Below are positions 53,551 to 60,925 of a stretch of 64,000 bases of DNA, piece by piece. Made by a program: the position numbers and the translations under genes. Source of the stretch: Novosphingobium sp. G106. GTDB lineage: Bacteria; Pseudomonadota; Alphaproteobacteria; Sphingomonadales; Sphingomonadaceae. The stretch spans positions 1,612,001-1,676,000 of the forward strand of contig NZ_JAHOOZ010000001.1 in NCBI RefSeq assembly GCF_019075875.1, given 5' to 3'. Position 1 is the stretch's first letter; the number at the start of each line of letters is the position of its first letter. Below the pieces are notes generated by a model, which was given only the letters and a program-made list of their open reading frames with translations, was not told the origin of the DNA and did no database searches.

Positions 53551-54591
53551 ATGACCAAGAAGCACTTCCTCACGGCGTCCGCCATCGCCCTTAGCCTGGC
53601 GATCAGCAGCGGTGCGGCCTATGCCGAAGTCGACGTCGACGCCAACGGCAACCAGCTTTCGAACGCCAGTGGCCAGAATGCCGACGACGGTTCGAACATC
53701 TCGACCTCGGGCGCGCTCGCCGACCATTCGTACAACGGTGGCGACACCACGACGAAGACCAGCACCGACACCGACACCACGACGAAGTCGTACAGCGACA
53801 GCTCGACCACGAACGTGACCAAGGATTCCAACAATCCTGACAGCTCGGTCTCGACGAAGAACGACGACTCGAACAACACGAGCACCAAGACCAACACCGA
53901 CACCGACACGAAGAACCTCGCGTCGTTCAACACGCTGACCAACACCAAGACCAACAACGACACCGACACCACGACGAAGACGAGCACGGAAGACTCGTAC
54001 AACGCGGACAGCTCGACTCACACCAAGACGAGCACCGACGATTCGTACAACTCGGACAGCTCGACCACGACGAAGACCAACACCGACACCGACACGAAGA
54101 ACCTCGCGTCGTTCAACACCGTCACCAAGGACGCGAACAACACCGACACCACAACCAAGAACGACGACTCGTACAACACGTCGACGAAGAACGACGATTC
54201 GTTCAACACCGACAACTCGACGCACTCGAAGAACGAAGACTCGTTCAACACCGACAACTCGACCCATTCGAAGAACGAAAACTCGTTCAACACGAAGGAC
54301 TCGAACAACACCGACAGCTCCGTCACGACCAACGTCGTGGCAGCTCAGGATCTGAAGGGCGTTGTCGTCAACATCGGCGTCAAGGAAGTCGTCGATGCGG
54401 GTCCGTCGGGCCTGACCACCGGCAGCAACAACATCGGTGGCAGCTCGTTCGCCGCTTATGCCGGTATCCTGAACGCCGCCTGGAACACGGGCGTCAACTC
54501 GAACGCGCAGGCCGCGACGAACATCTCGGCTCAGGGCAACGTGACCTTCGGTAGCGTCAGCGGCGCCGCCGCGGCCGCGCCGCAGCCCTAA
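53551..54591 (+). CDS. Secreted Asn/Asp/Ser/Thr-rich repeat protein, FapC-like candidate amyloid
   Basis: A 346-residue exported protein. The signal peptide ends GAAYAE. Residues about 60-265 are a low-complexity, very acidic run of Thr/Asp/Asn/Ser/Lys motifs (TKTNTDTDTKNLASFNT twice; DSFNTDNSTHSKNE in tandem). The C-terminal 80 residues are different: hydrophobic-polar sequence with NTGVNSNAQAATN and GNVTFG, resembling the Asn/Gln/Ala motifs of Fap amyloid subunits. AGGAG lies six bases before the ATG. With the C39 peptidase and FapF-like protein nearby, it is the likely main extracellular subunit. There are no Cys residues. Amyloid nature is inference. Confidence 0.85.
   Translation: MTKKHFLTASAIALSLAISSGAAYAEVDVDANGNQLSNASGQNADDGSNISTSGALADHSYNGGDTTTKTSTDTDTTTKSYSDSSTTNVTKDSNNPDSSVSTKNDDSNNTSTKTNTDTDTKNLASFNTLTNTKTNNDTDTTTKTSTEDSYNADSSTHTKTSTDDSYNSDSSTTTKTNTDTDTKNLASFNTVTKDANNTDTTTKNDDSYNTSTKNDDSFNTDNSTHSKNEDSFNTDNSTHSKNENSFNTKDSNNTDSSVTTNVVAAQDLKGVVVNIGVKEVVDAGPSGLTTGSNNIGGSSFAAYAGILNAAWNTGVNSNAQAATNISAQGNVTFGSVSGAAAAAPQP
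53887..53933 (+). repeat. 47-base direct repeat, copy 1
   Basis: Identical to 54073-54119, 186 bases away, inside the repeat-protein gene; it encodes most of KTNTDTDTKNLASFNT. Perfect identity including third codon positions points to recent duplication or gene conversion. Confidence 0.85.
54073..54119 (+). repeat. 47-base direct repeat, copy 2
   Basis: Identical to 53887-53933. The frame is kept, so recombination between copies would delete exactly 62 codons. Confidence 0.85.
54196..54279 (+). repeat. Tandem 42-base repeat, two units plus part of a third
   Basis: Units 54196-54237 and 54238-54279 each encode DSFNTDNSTHSKNE and differ at a few bases; a third partial unit (NSFNT) follows. 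Period of 14 codons. Confidence 0.8.
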
Positions 54592-54608
54592 CGACGTAGC
54601 CAACCTTG

Positions 54609-54636
54609 CCGGGCCGGTTGTTCGCAACCGGCCCGG
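54609..54636 (+). terminator. Strong hairpin between repeat protein and RGG protein 1
   Basis: A perfect 12-base stem (CCGGGCCGGTTG / CAACCGGCCCGG) with TTCG loop starts 18 bases after the repeat-protein stop. Only a weak T-rich tail (TCCTTGATCTTCGGTTT) follows, so it may act as a partial terminator or as a 3' stabiliser that lets the first gene be expressed far more than the rest. Confidence 0.65.
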
Positions 54637-54685
54637 TCCTTGATCTTCGGTTTATCCCGAAGATGGTTTATTCGGAGTAAGCACC

Positions 54686-55118
54686 ATGTTGCAGACCTCC
54701 CGGTTCGGTCCGGCTGCCTTCGCCATGCTTCTGCTTCTGCCCATCGAATGCGCAGCAGCGGCCCCCCCTGGCTTCGGCACCCGGCATCGAGGCGTTCGAC
54801 GCTACGCCGGCGGTTGCCGGTGCGGTCGAGAACGAAGTCCCCCTCCTCGCCATGGCCCCCGTCGACGAACAGCGGCCGACCATGGGCGAAGAGGACCTAG
54901 GCGAGCTTCGCGGCGGCCAGAGCCTCGTCCTTGCAAACCAGACCCTTGCGGCACTGAACGCCGGCAACACCATAGGCGGCAACAACATCGCCGGTGCAGT
55001 CAACGTATCGGACAATGCCCTGTCCAACTTCAACGGCCTGGGCAACATCATGATCAATACGGGCTCGCAGGTGAACCTGCAGTCGGGTATGAATATAACC
55101 ATCAACGTCCATCCGTGA
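54686..55118 (+). CDS. Secreted RGG (double-glycine) protein 1, frameshifted
   Basis: A 143-residue protein once one base is removed from a seven-C run (54762-54768). The ATG at 54686 has GGAG eight bases upstream and starts a signal peptide (MLQTSRFGPAAFAMLLLLP). The restored frame runs ECAAAAPLASAPGIEAFDAT into EEDLGELRGGQSLVLANQT, then an Asn/Gly-rich tail ending MNITINVHP. Gly76-Gly77 look like a double-glycine cleavage site for the C39 peptidase encoded next. The tail shares a motif with RGG protein 2 (NIMINTGSQVNLQ compared with NVIINTANNTSIQ). Probably a minor fibre subunit or nucleator. As written, only a start at 54852 opens the mature part. Confidence 0.75.
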
Positions 55119-55126
55119 GGAAGCTG

Positions 55127-55903
55127 ATGCCGCGGCTTGCCCCTTCCAGGCTTTTCACGACCGCGAGGCGCAGCGTGCCTCGCTGCGTTCTCGGCCTGGC
55201 GGCTTGTGCGCTTACCGCGATGACATCACAGCCGGCTTCCTCCGCCGAGGTACAGATCGGTGGCGGCCCCAATGCCTATTTCTCGGTCAATGTGATGAGC
55301 TGGTGGGAGATACCCTTCCGCACCGTGGTTCGGCAGCGTTACGACTTCAGCTGCGGCTCGGCCGCGGTGGCAACGCTGCTGACCTATCACTATGCCAAAC
55401 CCACCAGCGAGACGATGACCTTCTCGTCGATGTGGGACCACGGCGACCAGGAAGCAATCCGCAAGGCCGGCTTCTCCATGCTCGACATGCGCAATTACCT
55501 GATCAGCGTCGGGCTGCGCGCCGAAGGCTTCCGCTTCGACATCGAAGACCTCAAGAAAGTGCGGCGCCCGGGCATCGCCCTGATGAACCTCAACGGGTAC
55601 AAGCACTTCGTCGTCATCAAGGGGATCACGAACTCCAGCGTGCTGGTCGGTGATCCGATGCTCGGCCTGAAGACCTACCCAATCGACGAATTCGCCCAGC
55701 ACTGGAACGGCATCCTGCTGGCAATCATCGAAGCACCGGACAAGCGGCGTCCCACCTTCAACCTCGCCAGCGAGTGGGGTCCCTGGTCGAAGGCGCGGCC
55801 CGAGGACGCCTATCCCGCCGAAAGCGCTCAGCACCTGACCTCATTCCTACCGCCGACCTACCAGTTCAGCCCGCAAATCATCGTCGATCTGCGGCCGAAA
55901 TAG
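55127..55903 (+). CDS. Periplasmic C39-family peptidase, FapD-like
   Basis: A 258-residue protein with a signal peptide (ends QPASSAE). Cys76 in YDFSCGSAAVATLL, His160 in GYKHFVVIKG and Asp176 in VGDPMLG form the C39 papain-like triad. C39 enzymes cut after double-glycine motifs; this one has no ABC transporter attached and is exported, as FapD is in Pseudomonas. The two RGG proteins that flank it are its likely substrates. ATG 55127 has GAGGA upstream; a GTG at 55115 overlapping the previous stop is also possible. Confidence 0.9.
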   Translation: MPRLAPSRLFTTARRSVPRCVLGLAACALTAMTSQPASSAEVQIGGGPNAYFSVNVMSWWEIPFRTVVRQRYDFSCGSAAVATLLTYHYAKPTSETMTFSSMWDHGDQEAIRKAGFSMLDMRNYLISVGLRAEGFRFDIEDLKKVRRPGIALMNLNGYKHFVVIKGITNSSVLVGDPMLGLKTYPIDEFAQHWNGILLAIIEAPDKRRPTFNLASEWGPWSKARPEDAYPAESAQHLTSFLPPTYQFSPQIIVDLRPK

Positions 55904-55912
55904 GTGAACGCC

Positions 55913-56614
55913 ATGTGGCATCAATTGGCCCGTTGCCTCGCGATCGCTCTCGGATGCCTGGTCGCGTCCGAGCCCGCCCAAGCGGCCGTGCCGGGGATCG
56001 ACAACTTCGATAGCGATGCAGAGCTGTTCCCCACTGCCGACAGCAGCGCATTGATCGCCAGCGAAGGGCCGCAGTTCGCCCGATCGGAAGCCGCCGTGGG
56101 CGGTGCCGGCGACGAGGCTATGTTCGCCGCCGCCGAAACCGTCGATGCGGGCGAACTCGGCGACCAGCGCGGCGGCTTCGTCCTCGACGGCCTCGACATC
56201 AAGCTCGGCGCTCAGGTCCAAACGCTGGTCAATGGCGAACTCGCGCTTACCACGGCCATCACCTGGTCGGACTCGGGCGTGGAAACTTCGCAATTCGTTT
56301 CCAGCATGCTGTCCCAGCCCACCGCCCAGCAGTTGCAGTCCGGCCTGCTCAAGACCGGCAACATCTCGCTGAACGTCGGCGGCTCCACGGTCTTCCTCGC
56401 CAACGACGGCCAGACCGCGCTGATCCAGAACGCGACGTCGGGCATCCAGAACGTCATCATCAACACGGCGAACAACACCAGCATTCAGACGATGGTCAAT
56501 GCAACCATCGATCTCAGCGGCTACGCCGCGTTCCAGGCCACCAACCAGAGCAACACGCTGGGCAGTTCCCTGGGATCGGCGATCGGCAATGCAACGATCG
56601 GTATCGTCCGCTGA
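55913..56614 (+). CDS. Secreted RGG (double-glycine) protein 2
   Basis: A 233-residue protein with a signal peptide (ends EPAQAAV). VDAGELGDQRGGFVLDGLDI holds an RGG double-glycine motif (Gly87-Gly88) like that of RGG protein 1. The rest is strand-rich with many Asn, Thr, Gln and Ser (LLKTGNISLNVGG, NVIINTANNTSIQTMVN, FQATNQSNTLGSSLGSAIGN). No Cys in the mature part. ATG 55913 follows AGGTGA at good spacing; GTG 55904 is an alternative. The position after the C39 peptidase matches FapE in Fap operons, but I cannot show homology by eye. Confidence 0.8.
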   Translation: MWHQLARCLAIALGCLVASEPAQAAVPGIDNFDSDAELFPTADSSALIASEGPQFARSEAAVGGAGDEAMFAAAETVDAGELGDQRGGFVLDGLDIKLGAQVQTLVNGELALTTAITWSDSGVETSQFVSSMLSQPTAQQLQSGLLKTGNISLNVGGSTVFLANDGQTALIQNATSGIQNVIINTANNTSIQTMVNATIDLSGYAAFQATNQSNTLGSSLGSAIGNATIGIVR

Positions 56615-56715
56615 CGACCGAGCGGCGCGCGGCAAGCCAGGCGAGCCTTTCCCGACAGACTTCGTGATGCGTTTCGTCCGGCCAGGATCCATTTTAGCCA
56701 ACACGCTCGTGCTGC

Positions 56716-56764
56716 GCTTGTCGAAGCACTATTCGCGTTGCTGTGTCAGCGCCCTTCGACAAGC
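56716..56764. repeat. REP-like inverted repeat in a convergent intergenic region
   Basis: GCTTGTCGAAG (56716-56726) and its exact reverse complement CTTCGACAAGC (56754-56764) flank 27 bases. Sequences of the type CTTCGACAAGCTCAGG are, from memory, dispersed many times in sphingomonad genomes. It lies between the convergent RGG protein 2 and FapF-like genes and may also end transcription. Nothing else is seen in this 237-base gap. Confidence 0.65.
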
Positions 56765-56851
56765 TCAGGGTGAGCAGGCTTGTCTTGTGATCCGGGTCCG
56801 GGCACGACGCCAACCGCGTCCGGCGCAGCAGCTTGGGGACAGGCTCAGGCT

Positions 56852-58201
56852 TTAGTGGCCGGCCAGATCGACGCTGAAGGGCACCCGCAGCGAGAGCGAG
56901 ACGTCCGGTGCGTCCTCGGTAACACCGACATCGACACCGAAGTTGATCGAGGTCTGCTCCGTCAGGCGATAGGCCATGCCGAGCGACAGTGAGCCGACCT
57001 GCAGCCGCGAGGACTTCTGGGTCGTTCCGCCGATCTCCGAGGTGGTCGGGAAGAGGTAGCTGTGGCGGTAGCCGAGCGAGAACGAGAAGCGCGGGTTAAG
57101 CGCAAAGCCAAAGCCGAGGTTGGCGGAAATCGCGTCGCCCGGATTGACGTGGCCGACAAAGGTCCCGCCGACGTCCTTGTTGATGTCGCGGCCCATGTGC
57201 CAGAGATAGCCGACGCCGCCGTAGATCACGACAGGATCCGATGGCAGCAGGAAGTTGAGCGTCGGCGAGACCGCCCAGAAGCCCGAACCCGTGGTGAGGC
57301 CCGTGGCGATCCCGAACTCGTCATAACCGATATCGAACGGCCCCTTGCCGGTGTCGCTCTTGACGGTGACACCCGCGGTGAAGATGGGATGCTGCGCCGT
57401 GCGCGGCCGGTTGATCTGATAGCGCAGGCCGAACTCGATATCGCCGATATCCTTCTCCTTGAAGGAGAGCGTCCGGACGATACCCTCATCGCGCTGCTGG
57501 ACCACATCGATCCGGTCGCTGCGGTAAAGATACGGGACGCGCACTTCAGCCTGCAGGTTGTTGGTCAGTCCATAGCGAGCCGAGTAGGCCCCGACGAGCG
57601 TCAGACGATCGGCATTGCTGGCCTCGATCACGCCGATCTGGATGCCGGGAACGAGTTCGATGCCGCGGAACACGAGGCGATTGGTCGACGACAGGGCGTA
57701 TTCAAGCGAAGGCTCGATCACCAGGGTGCCCGCCTTTGTCAGCACGCCCTGGCCCTCGGGCACGGCGGCGACGCGCGCCTGAACCTTGTTGGTCTCTTCC
57801 TCGGCCGGCGCCTCGCCGACCGGCTGGCCGGGAACCGGCGCGGCTCCCGTCAGCGGAGCCTGCGCAGACTGCTGCGCCAGGTCGAACCTGTCGCTCCTGT
57901 CACTTCCTGGAACCAACGGGGCCATCGGGATCGGTCCGCCCAGGCCGCGCCCCTGGATCATCGCGAGCATGGTGTCACTGGCCTCGGCACTCCGGGCGAG
58001 CATCTGCTTCAGCGTGGCGATTTCGTCCTGTTGCTCGCGCACCCGACGCTCGAGCACGTCGACGCGCTGCTCCATCGAGACCGTCGCAGTGACGACCGCC
58101 GCATCCTGGGCCAGCGCTTGCCCGCCGGGCAGCGCAAAGACCAAAGAGACGGCGCTGCCGAGCAGGGCCCTAGATAGCAATGCGGTCCCTTGCCGTCCCA
58201 T
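56852..58201 (-). CDS. FapF-like outer-membrane beta-barrel protein with N-terminal coiled coil
   Basis: A 449-residue outer-membrane protein. A signal peptide (ends GGQALAQ) leads to a coiled coil (about 42-70, MEQRVDVLERRVREQQDEI), a Pro-rich linker (85-130) and a 12-strand-type barrel starting VLTKAGTLVIEPSLEYAL, then FRGIELVPGIQIGVIEASNADR and RYGLTNNLQAEVRVPYLYRSDR. This layout is that of FapF, the trimeric channel through which Fap amyloid subunits leave the cell. The ATG at 58201 has GGGAG seven bases upstream and overlaps the end of the Crp/Fnr gene by 32 bases, so the two are one operon. Confidence 0.85.
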   Translation of the reverse strand: MGRQGTALLSRALLGSAVSLVFALPGGQALAQDAAVVTATVSMEQRVDVLERRVREQQDEIATLKQMLARSAEASDTMLAMIQGRGLGGPIPMAPLVPGSDRSDRFDLAQQSAQAPLTGAAPVPGQPVGEAPAEEETNKVQARVAAVPEGQGVLTKAGTLVIEPSLEYALSSTNRLVFRGIELVPGIQIGVIEASNADRLTLVGAYSARYGLTNNLQAEVRVPYLYRSDRIDVVQQRDEGIVRTLSFKEKDIGDIEFGLRYQINRPRTAQHPIFTAGVTVKSDTGKGPFDIGYDEFGIATGLTTGSGFWAVSPTLNFLLPSDPVVIYGGVGYLWHMGRDINKDVGGTFVGHVNPGDAISANLGFGFALNPRFSFSLGYRHSYLFPTTSEIGGTTQKSSRLQVGSLSLGMAYRLTEQTSINFGVDVGVTEDAPDVSLSLRVPFSVDLAGH

Positions 58202-58844
58202 GGACGTTCTCCCTGACAAGCACATCGTCGTGGCCAACCCGGTCGGCGTCGCCATCGGCAACGACTTCCAGTCCGACGCGATCGAAGATGCGGAAATCGT
58301 GCAGGCCCGCGTGGGCGATGAACCCGCGCTTGACCAAGGCAGTGAGTGCGCGGCTCACGGTTTCCGGAGTCAGGCCCAGATAGTCCGCGATATCGCTGCG
58401 GTGCATGGGAAGGTGCACCAAGCCACCGATGCCCGTGCGGGCGTAGAGGTCACGCAGGAAAGCCGCGACGCGCTCCGCCGCGGTGCGATGGCCCAGCAGC
58501 AGGATCGAACGCTCGGCGCTGATCAGCGCCCGTTCGAAAACACCTTCGCCGACATTCTCGGCACCCCAGCGAACGCGCCGCACCCGGGCCGTGGACGTGA
58601 CGACTTCGGCCGAAGCCTTGTGCCGGCCGTGTTCCGCTCCGAAGATCTCTCCGGGTACGAAGAAACCGGTGATCTGCCGCCGGCCATCGAACGAAACATG
58701 CGCGGTGAGAACCATGCCGCGCACGACTTCGAACCAGCACTGCGCCGAATCGCCCTGGTGATAGATCACATCGCCCTGATCGAACCCAACATCGGCAATA
58801 TGCCCGGCGCTGACGGCATTTTCAGAGAATCGGTAAGATGGCAT
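58170..58844 (-). CDS. Crp/Fnr family transcriptional regulator
   Basis: A 224-residue regulator. An N-terminal cyclic-nucleotide-binding-type barrel (DQGDVIYHQGDSAQCWFEV, GFFVPGEIFG) is joined by a dimer helix to a Crp helix-turn-helix (MHRSDIADYLGLTPETVSRAL, LVKRGFI). There is no N-terminal Cys cluster, so it is not an FNR-type iron-sulfur sensor. ATG 58844 lies six bases after AAGGGG. It is transcribed with the FapF-like gene, which suggests it controls fibre export, perhaps in response to cAMP from a cyclase such as the one in this window (inference). Confidence 0.9.
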   Translation of the reverse strand: MPSYRFSENAVSAGHIADVGFDQGDVIYHQGDSAQCWFEVVRGMVLTAHVSFDGRRQITGFFVPGEIFGAEHGRHKASAEVVTSTARVRRVRWGAENVGEGVFERALISAERSILLLGHRTAAERVAAFLRDLYARTGIGGLVHLPMHRSDIADYLGLTPETVSRALTALVKRGFIAHAGLHDFRIFDRVGLEVVADGDADRVGHDDVLVRENVHGTARDRIAI

Positions 58845-58983
58845 GCCCAACCCCTTCGCAACGGGGCTAGCTGTTGCCGCGCCAAGATGGGAGCACGGGG
58901 GCTACCTACGTAATTTTCCGGTCGTGAAAAACTGACTAATTTCCGAACGGGATCAGCGACCTCGCAAAGCGCCAACCGGCGCG

Positions 58984-59947
58984 TCAGAGCTGCGCATCCA
59001 GGCCCGCCGCGCCGTAGTAGATGTCGCCATTCGCCCTGGTTAGCTGAAAGGCTACCGTCATGCCGCTCGGACTCGCGTCGTAGAGTTGACCGACGATAGT
59101 GCCCGTCAGACCACTGCCCCCCGGTGAGATTGCCGGTGATGCTTCCGTTCGGACTGATCTGGGCCCTGGTCGTCACCGTCTCCTCGGTGGTCGAGTTTGC
59201 AACTTCACCGAATACGGGGGCGCGCCCGCGCAAGGTCAGGGTGATCGCGACGGTGCTGGAGATGTAGTTGACGTCGGCCTTCGCAGCGCTCTCGAGCAGG
59301 CGCAGTGCCGTTCCGTTCGAATAGAAGATGCCGTCGCCAAATCCCAGGAAGGGAAGCGGCGCCTGGAAACGATTGCCGGGATGAACGAAGGCCGGCGGGC
59401 CGCCGGCCGCGTAGAAGCAAAGCTGGCTGTTGTCGCTGTAGCGCCCGATCGTGACGAAGAAGAGCTTGTTGTCGAGCTTGTTCCGATAGATCTCGAACTC
59501 GTCGGCACCGTCGCGGAAATAGTCGTAGACGAAAGTCGGCCCGGCCTTCTTGTCGACGGGGTCGAATGTGGGTCCGCCCATCCCGTTCGTGTCGAGCTTG
59601 TAGGTGTTCTCGGCCGGATAGCCAACCTGCAGCCGGTTATCGATCCTCGGTGCGGTCAGCGATGCGATCCCGCTCATCTGCGTGGTGCCGTCGGACTGCG
59701 CCGTGCGCGCGAACGTCCCTCCGGCACAGGCCATCGGCCCGCCGAAGCTCTGGCCGATATCCGCCTGCCCGATCCGCGTCGCGGGAACGGGCGTCGGCGT
59801 GGGCGTAGGCGTAGGACTTGGCGATGGTGACGGGCTCGGCGTAGGCGAGACCGCGGTAAGCGGCGGCGTGCTGCCGTCCTCGCACCCGCTCAGCGAAAGC
59901 ACCAGGAAAGCGGCCGCGCCCAACCAACGAGATCGATCTGCCCGCAT
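58984..59947 (-). CDS. Lipoprotein with Ser/Pro/Thr linker, frameshifted near the C-terminus
   Basis: About 320 residues in the restored reading. The signal peptide ends in a lipobox (SLSGC, lipid Cys near residue 22), and a SPSPSPTPTPTP linker follows. The folded part (VYDYFRDGADEFEIYRNKL, FFVTIGRYSDNS) is of unknown family. A six-C run on the plus strand (59117-59122) shifts the frame. With five, the protein continues GSGLTGTIVGQLYDASPSGM and ends AAGLDAQL at 58984; as written, it runs on in a nonsense frame to 58766. ATG 59947 follows AGAGGGG. The 139 bases to the Crp gene hold the CGTGAAAAACT element. Confidence 0.78.
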
Positions 59948-60045
59948 CGCAGCCCCTCTGTCCACGGTCGCATCATACGCAATAGGATGATTACGACCAA
60001 GCATCTTGGTCGACAGGGTTAACACTGAGGGTGAAGAGGGAAAGT

Positions 60046-60059
60046 TGGTAGCGGAGGAG
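60046..60059. repeat. 14-base copy of the tRNA-Met 3' end (att-like)
   Basis: tggtagcggaggag here is identical to 60754-60767, which is the CCA end, acceptor strand and first T-stem bases of tRNA-Met on the minus strand. The two copies flank 694 bases with the HEAT-repeat gene, as left by tRNA-targeted integration. Confidence 0.65.
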
Positions 60060-60153
60060 CGTCTTGGCTTTCATCATACCTTAGCGCGAATCCGGATTTA
60101 GCGCCCCATTTTCGAAATGACTGCCCGTCAGAACCCGCCACCGTTGCGGACGT

Positions 60154-60621
60154 TCACTGATCACCTTCGCAGGCTGCAATAGCTTCTGCCAACAAAGCAT
60201 CGACCCCATCATTCTCAGAACGCAACGCAAACCTCTTCAATGGCTCGACCAGAGAGGGGTGCGCTACAATCGCTGCGGCCTCAAATATATTGGCCATGAC
60301 GCGTGAACGCGTAAGCGCGCGCTGAACGAACGGAAGCGCAAGGCCTCTGTCTTTATGAGCCAGCCCACGGATCGCCTCTGCGCGAACCCGCTCCACTGGA
60401 TCTTCGGCGCCAGCGATCAAGGCCGCTCTGATGGCCGGCGTATCAAGGTCAAGATCGCCGATAATGAGCGCCGCCCAGTCTCGGTTGGCATTGTCCTCGT
60501 CAGCAACGAAGCTGATCACGCGTCGCAGGTTTTCTGCCGCAAATTCGCTTCCAACCAACGGCACCTCCCCGTTCAATACTTGCACGAGAAAGGGTGATGA
60601 GGGTTCGTAACCAGCTTGCAT
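60154..60621 (-). CDS. Small HEAT-repeat protein in a tRNA-flanked cassette
   Basis: A 155-residue cytoplasmic protein with HEAT-like helical pairs (DWAALIIGDLDLDTPAIRAALI, DPVERVRAEAIRGLAHKD, LVEPLKRFALRSENDGV). Many such proteins bind other proteins or tRNA-like ligands; function here is unknown. Base composition is visibly less GC-rich than neighbours, and it sits alone between two copies of the tRNA-Met 3' end, so it was probably acquired. ATG at 60621; no clear ribosome site. Confidence 0.75.
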   Translation of the reverse strand: MQAGYEPSSPFLVQVLNGEVPLVGSEFAAENLRRVISFVADEDNANRDWAALIIGDLDLDTPAIRAALIAGAEDPVERVRAEAIRGLAHKDRGLALPFVQRALTRSRVMANIFEAAAIVAHPSLVEPLKRFALRSENDGVDALLAEAIAACEGDQ

Positions 60622-60733
60622 TCGAGCGTATTAATCGCGGTTTCGTTTATGTCCGGTTTCCCGAACATTTCTGCCATACGCCAGTCCGAAATGTGGTAGC
60701 GCTCTATCAATGATTTGAGCGCCGGAAACGCGA

Positions 60734-60754
60734 GAAAACGGCCATTTAGGCCGT
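60734..60754 (-). terminator. Rho-independent terminator of tRNA-Met
   Basis: Read on the minus strand, ACGGCC-TAAAT-GGCCGT is followed by TTTTCTC, directly after the CCA end of the tRNA. Confidence 0.7.
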
Positions 60755-60767
60755 GGTAGCGGAGGAG
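60754..60767. repeat. Resident att-like copy in the tRNA-Met 3' end
   Basis: tggtagcggaggag, identical to 60046-60059. A shorter partial copy (gtggtagcg) is at 60693-60701. Confidence 0.65.
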
Positions 60768-60830
60768 GGACTCGAACCCCCGACACGCGGATTATGATTC
60801 CGCTGCTCTAACCAGCTGAGCTACTCCGCC
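60754..60830 (-). tRNA. tRNA-Met (anticodon CAT), elongator type
   Basis: A 77-base cloverleaf on the minus strand. The acceptor stem GGCGGAG pairs with CTCCGCT, CCA is encoded, the D-loop is AGCTCAGCTGGTTAGAGC, the anticodon stem GCGGA/TCCGC has loop ATCATAA with CAT, and the T-arm contains GGTTCGAGTCC. The sequence looks like alphaproteobacterial elongator Met; an Ile tRNA with lysidine at CAT cannot be fully excluded by eye. Confidence 0.93.
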
Positions 60831-60925
60831 ACACAGCAGGTGCTGGTAGCCCAACGCCCGTGCAGGCGGCGCTCTTAGGGCCGGCGGCGCGCGCGGTCAA
60901 CCACCGCAATCATGGAAAATCACAC

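Noticed and set aside
54196..54279. Tandem repeats considered as a CRISPR array
   Set aside because: They are in frame, coding, contiguous without unique spacers and lie inside a secreted-protein gene.
58766..58983. C-terminal extension of the lipoprotein to 58766
   Set aside because: Sequence after the six-base run is out-of-frame; the restored frame ends naturally at 58984.
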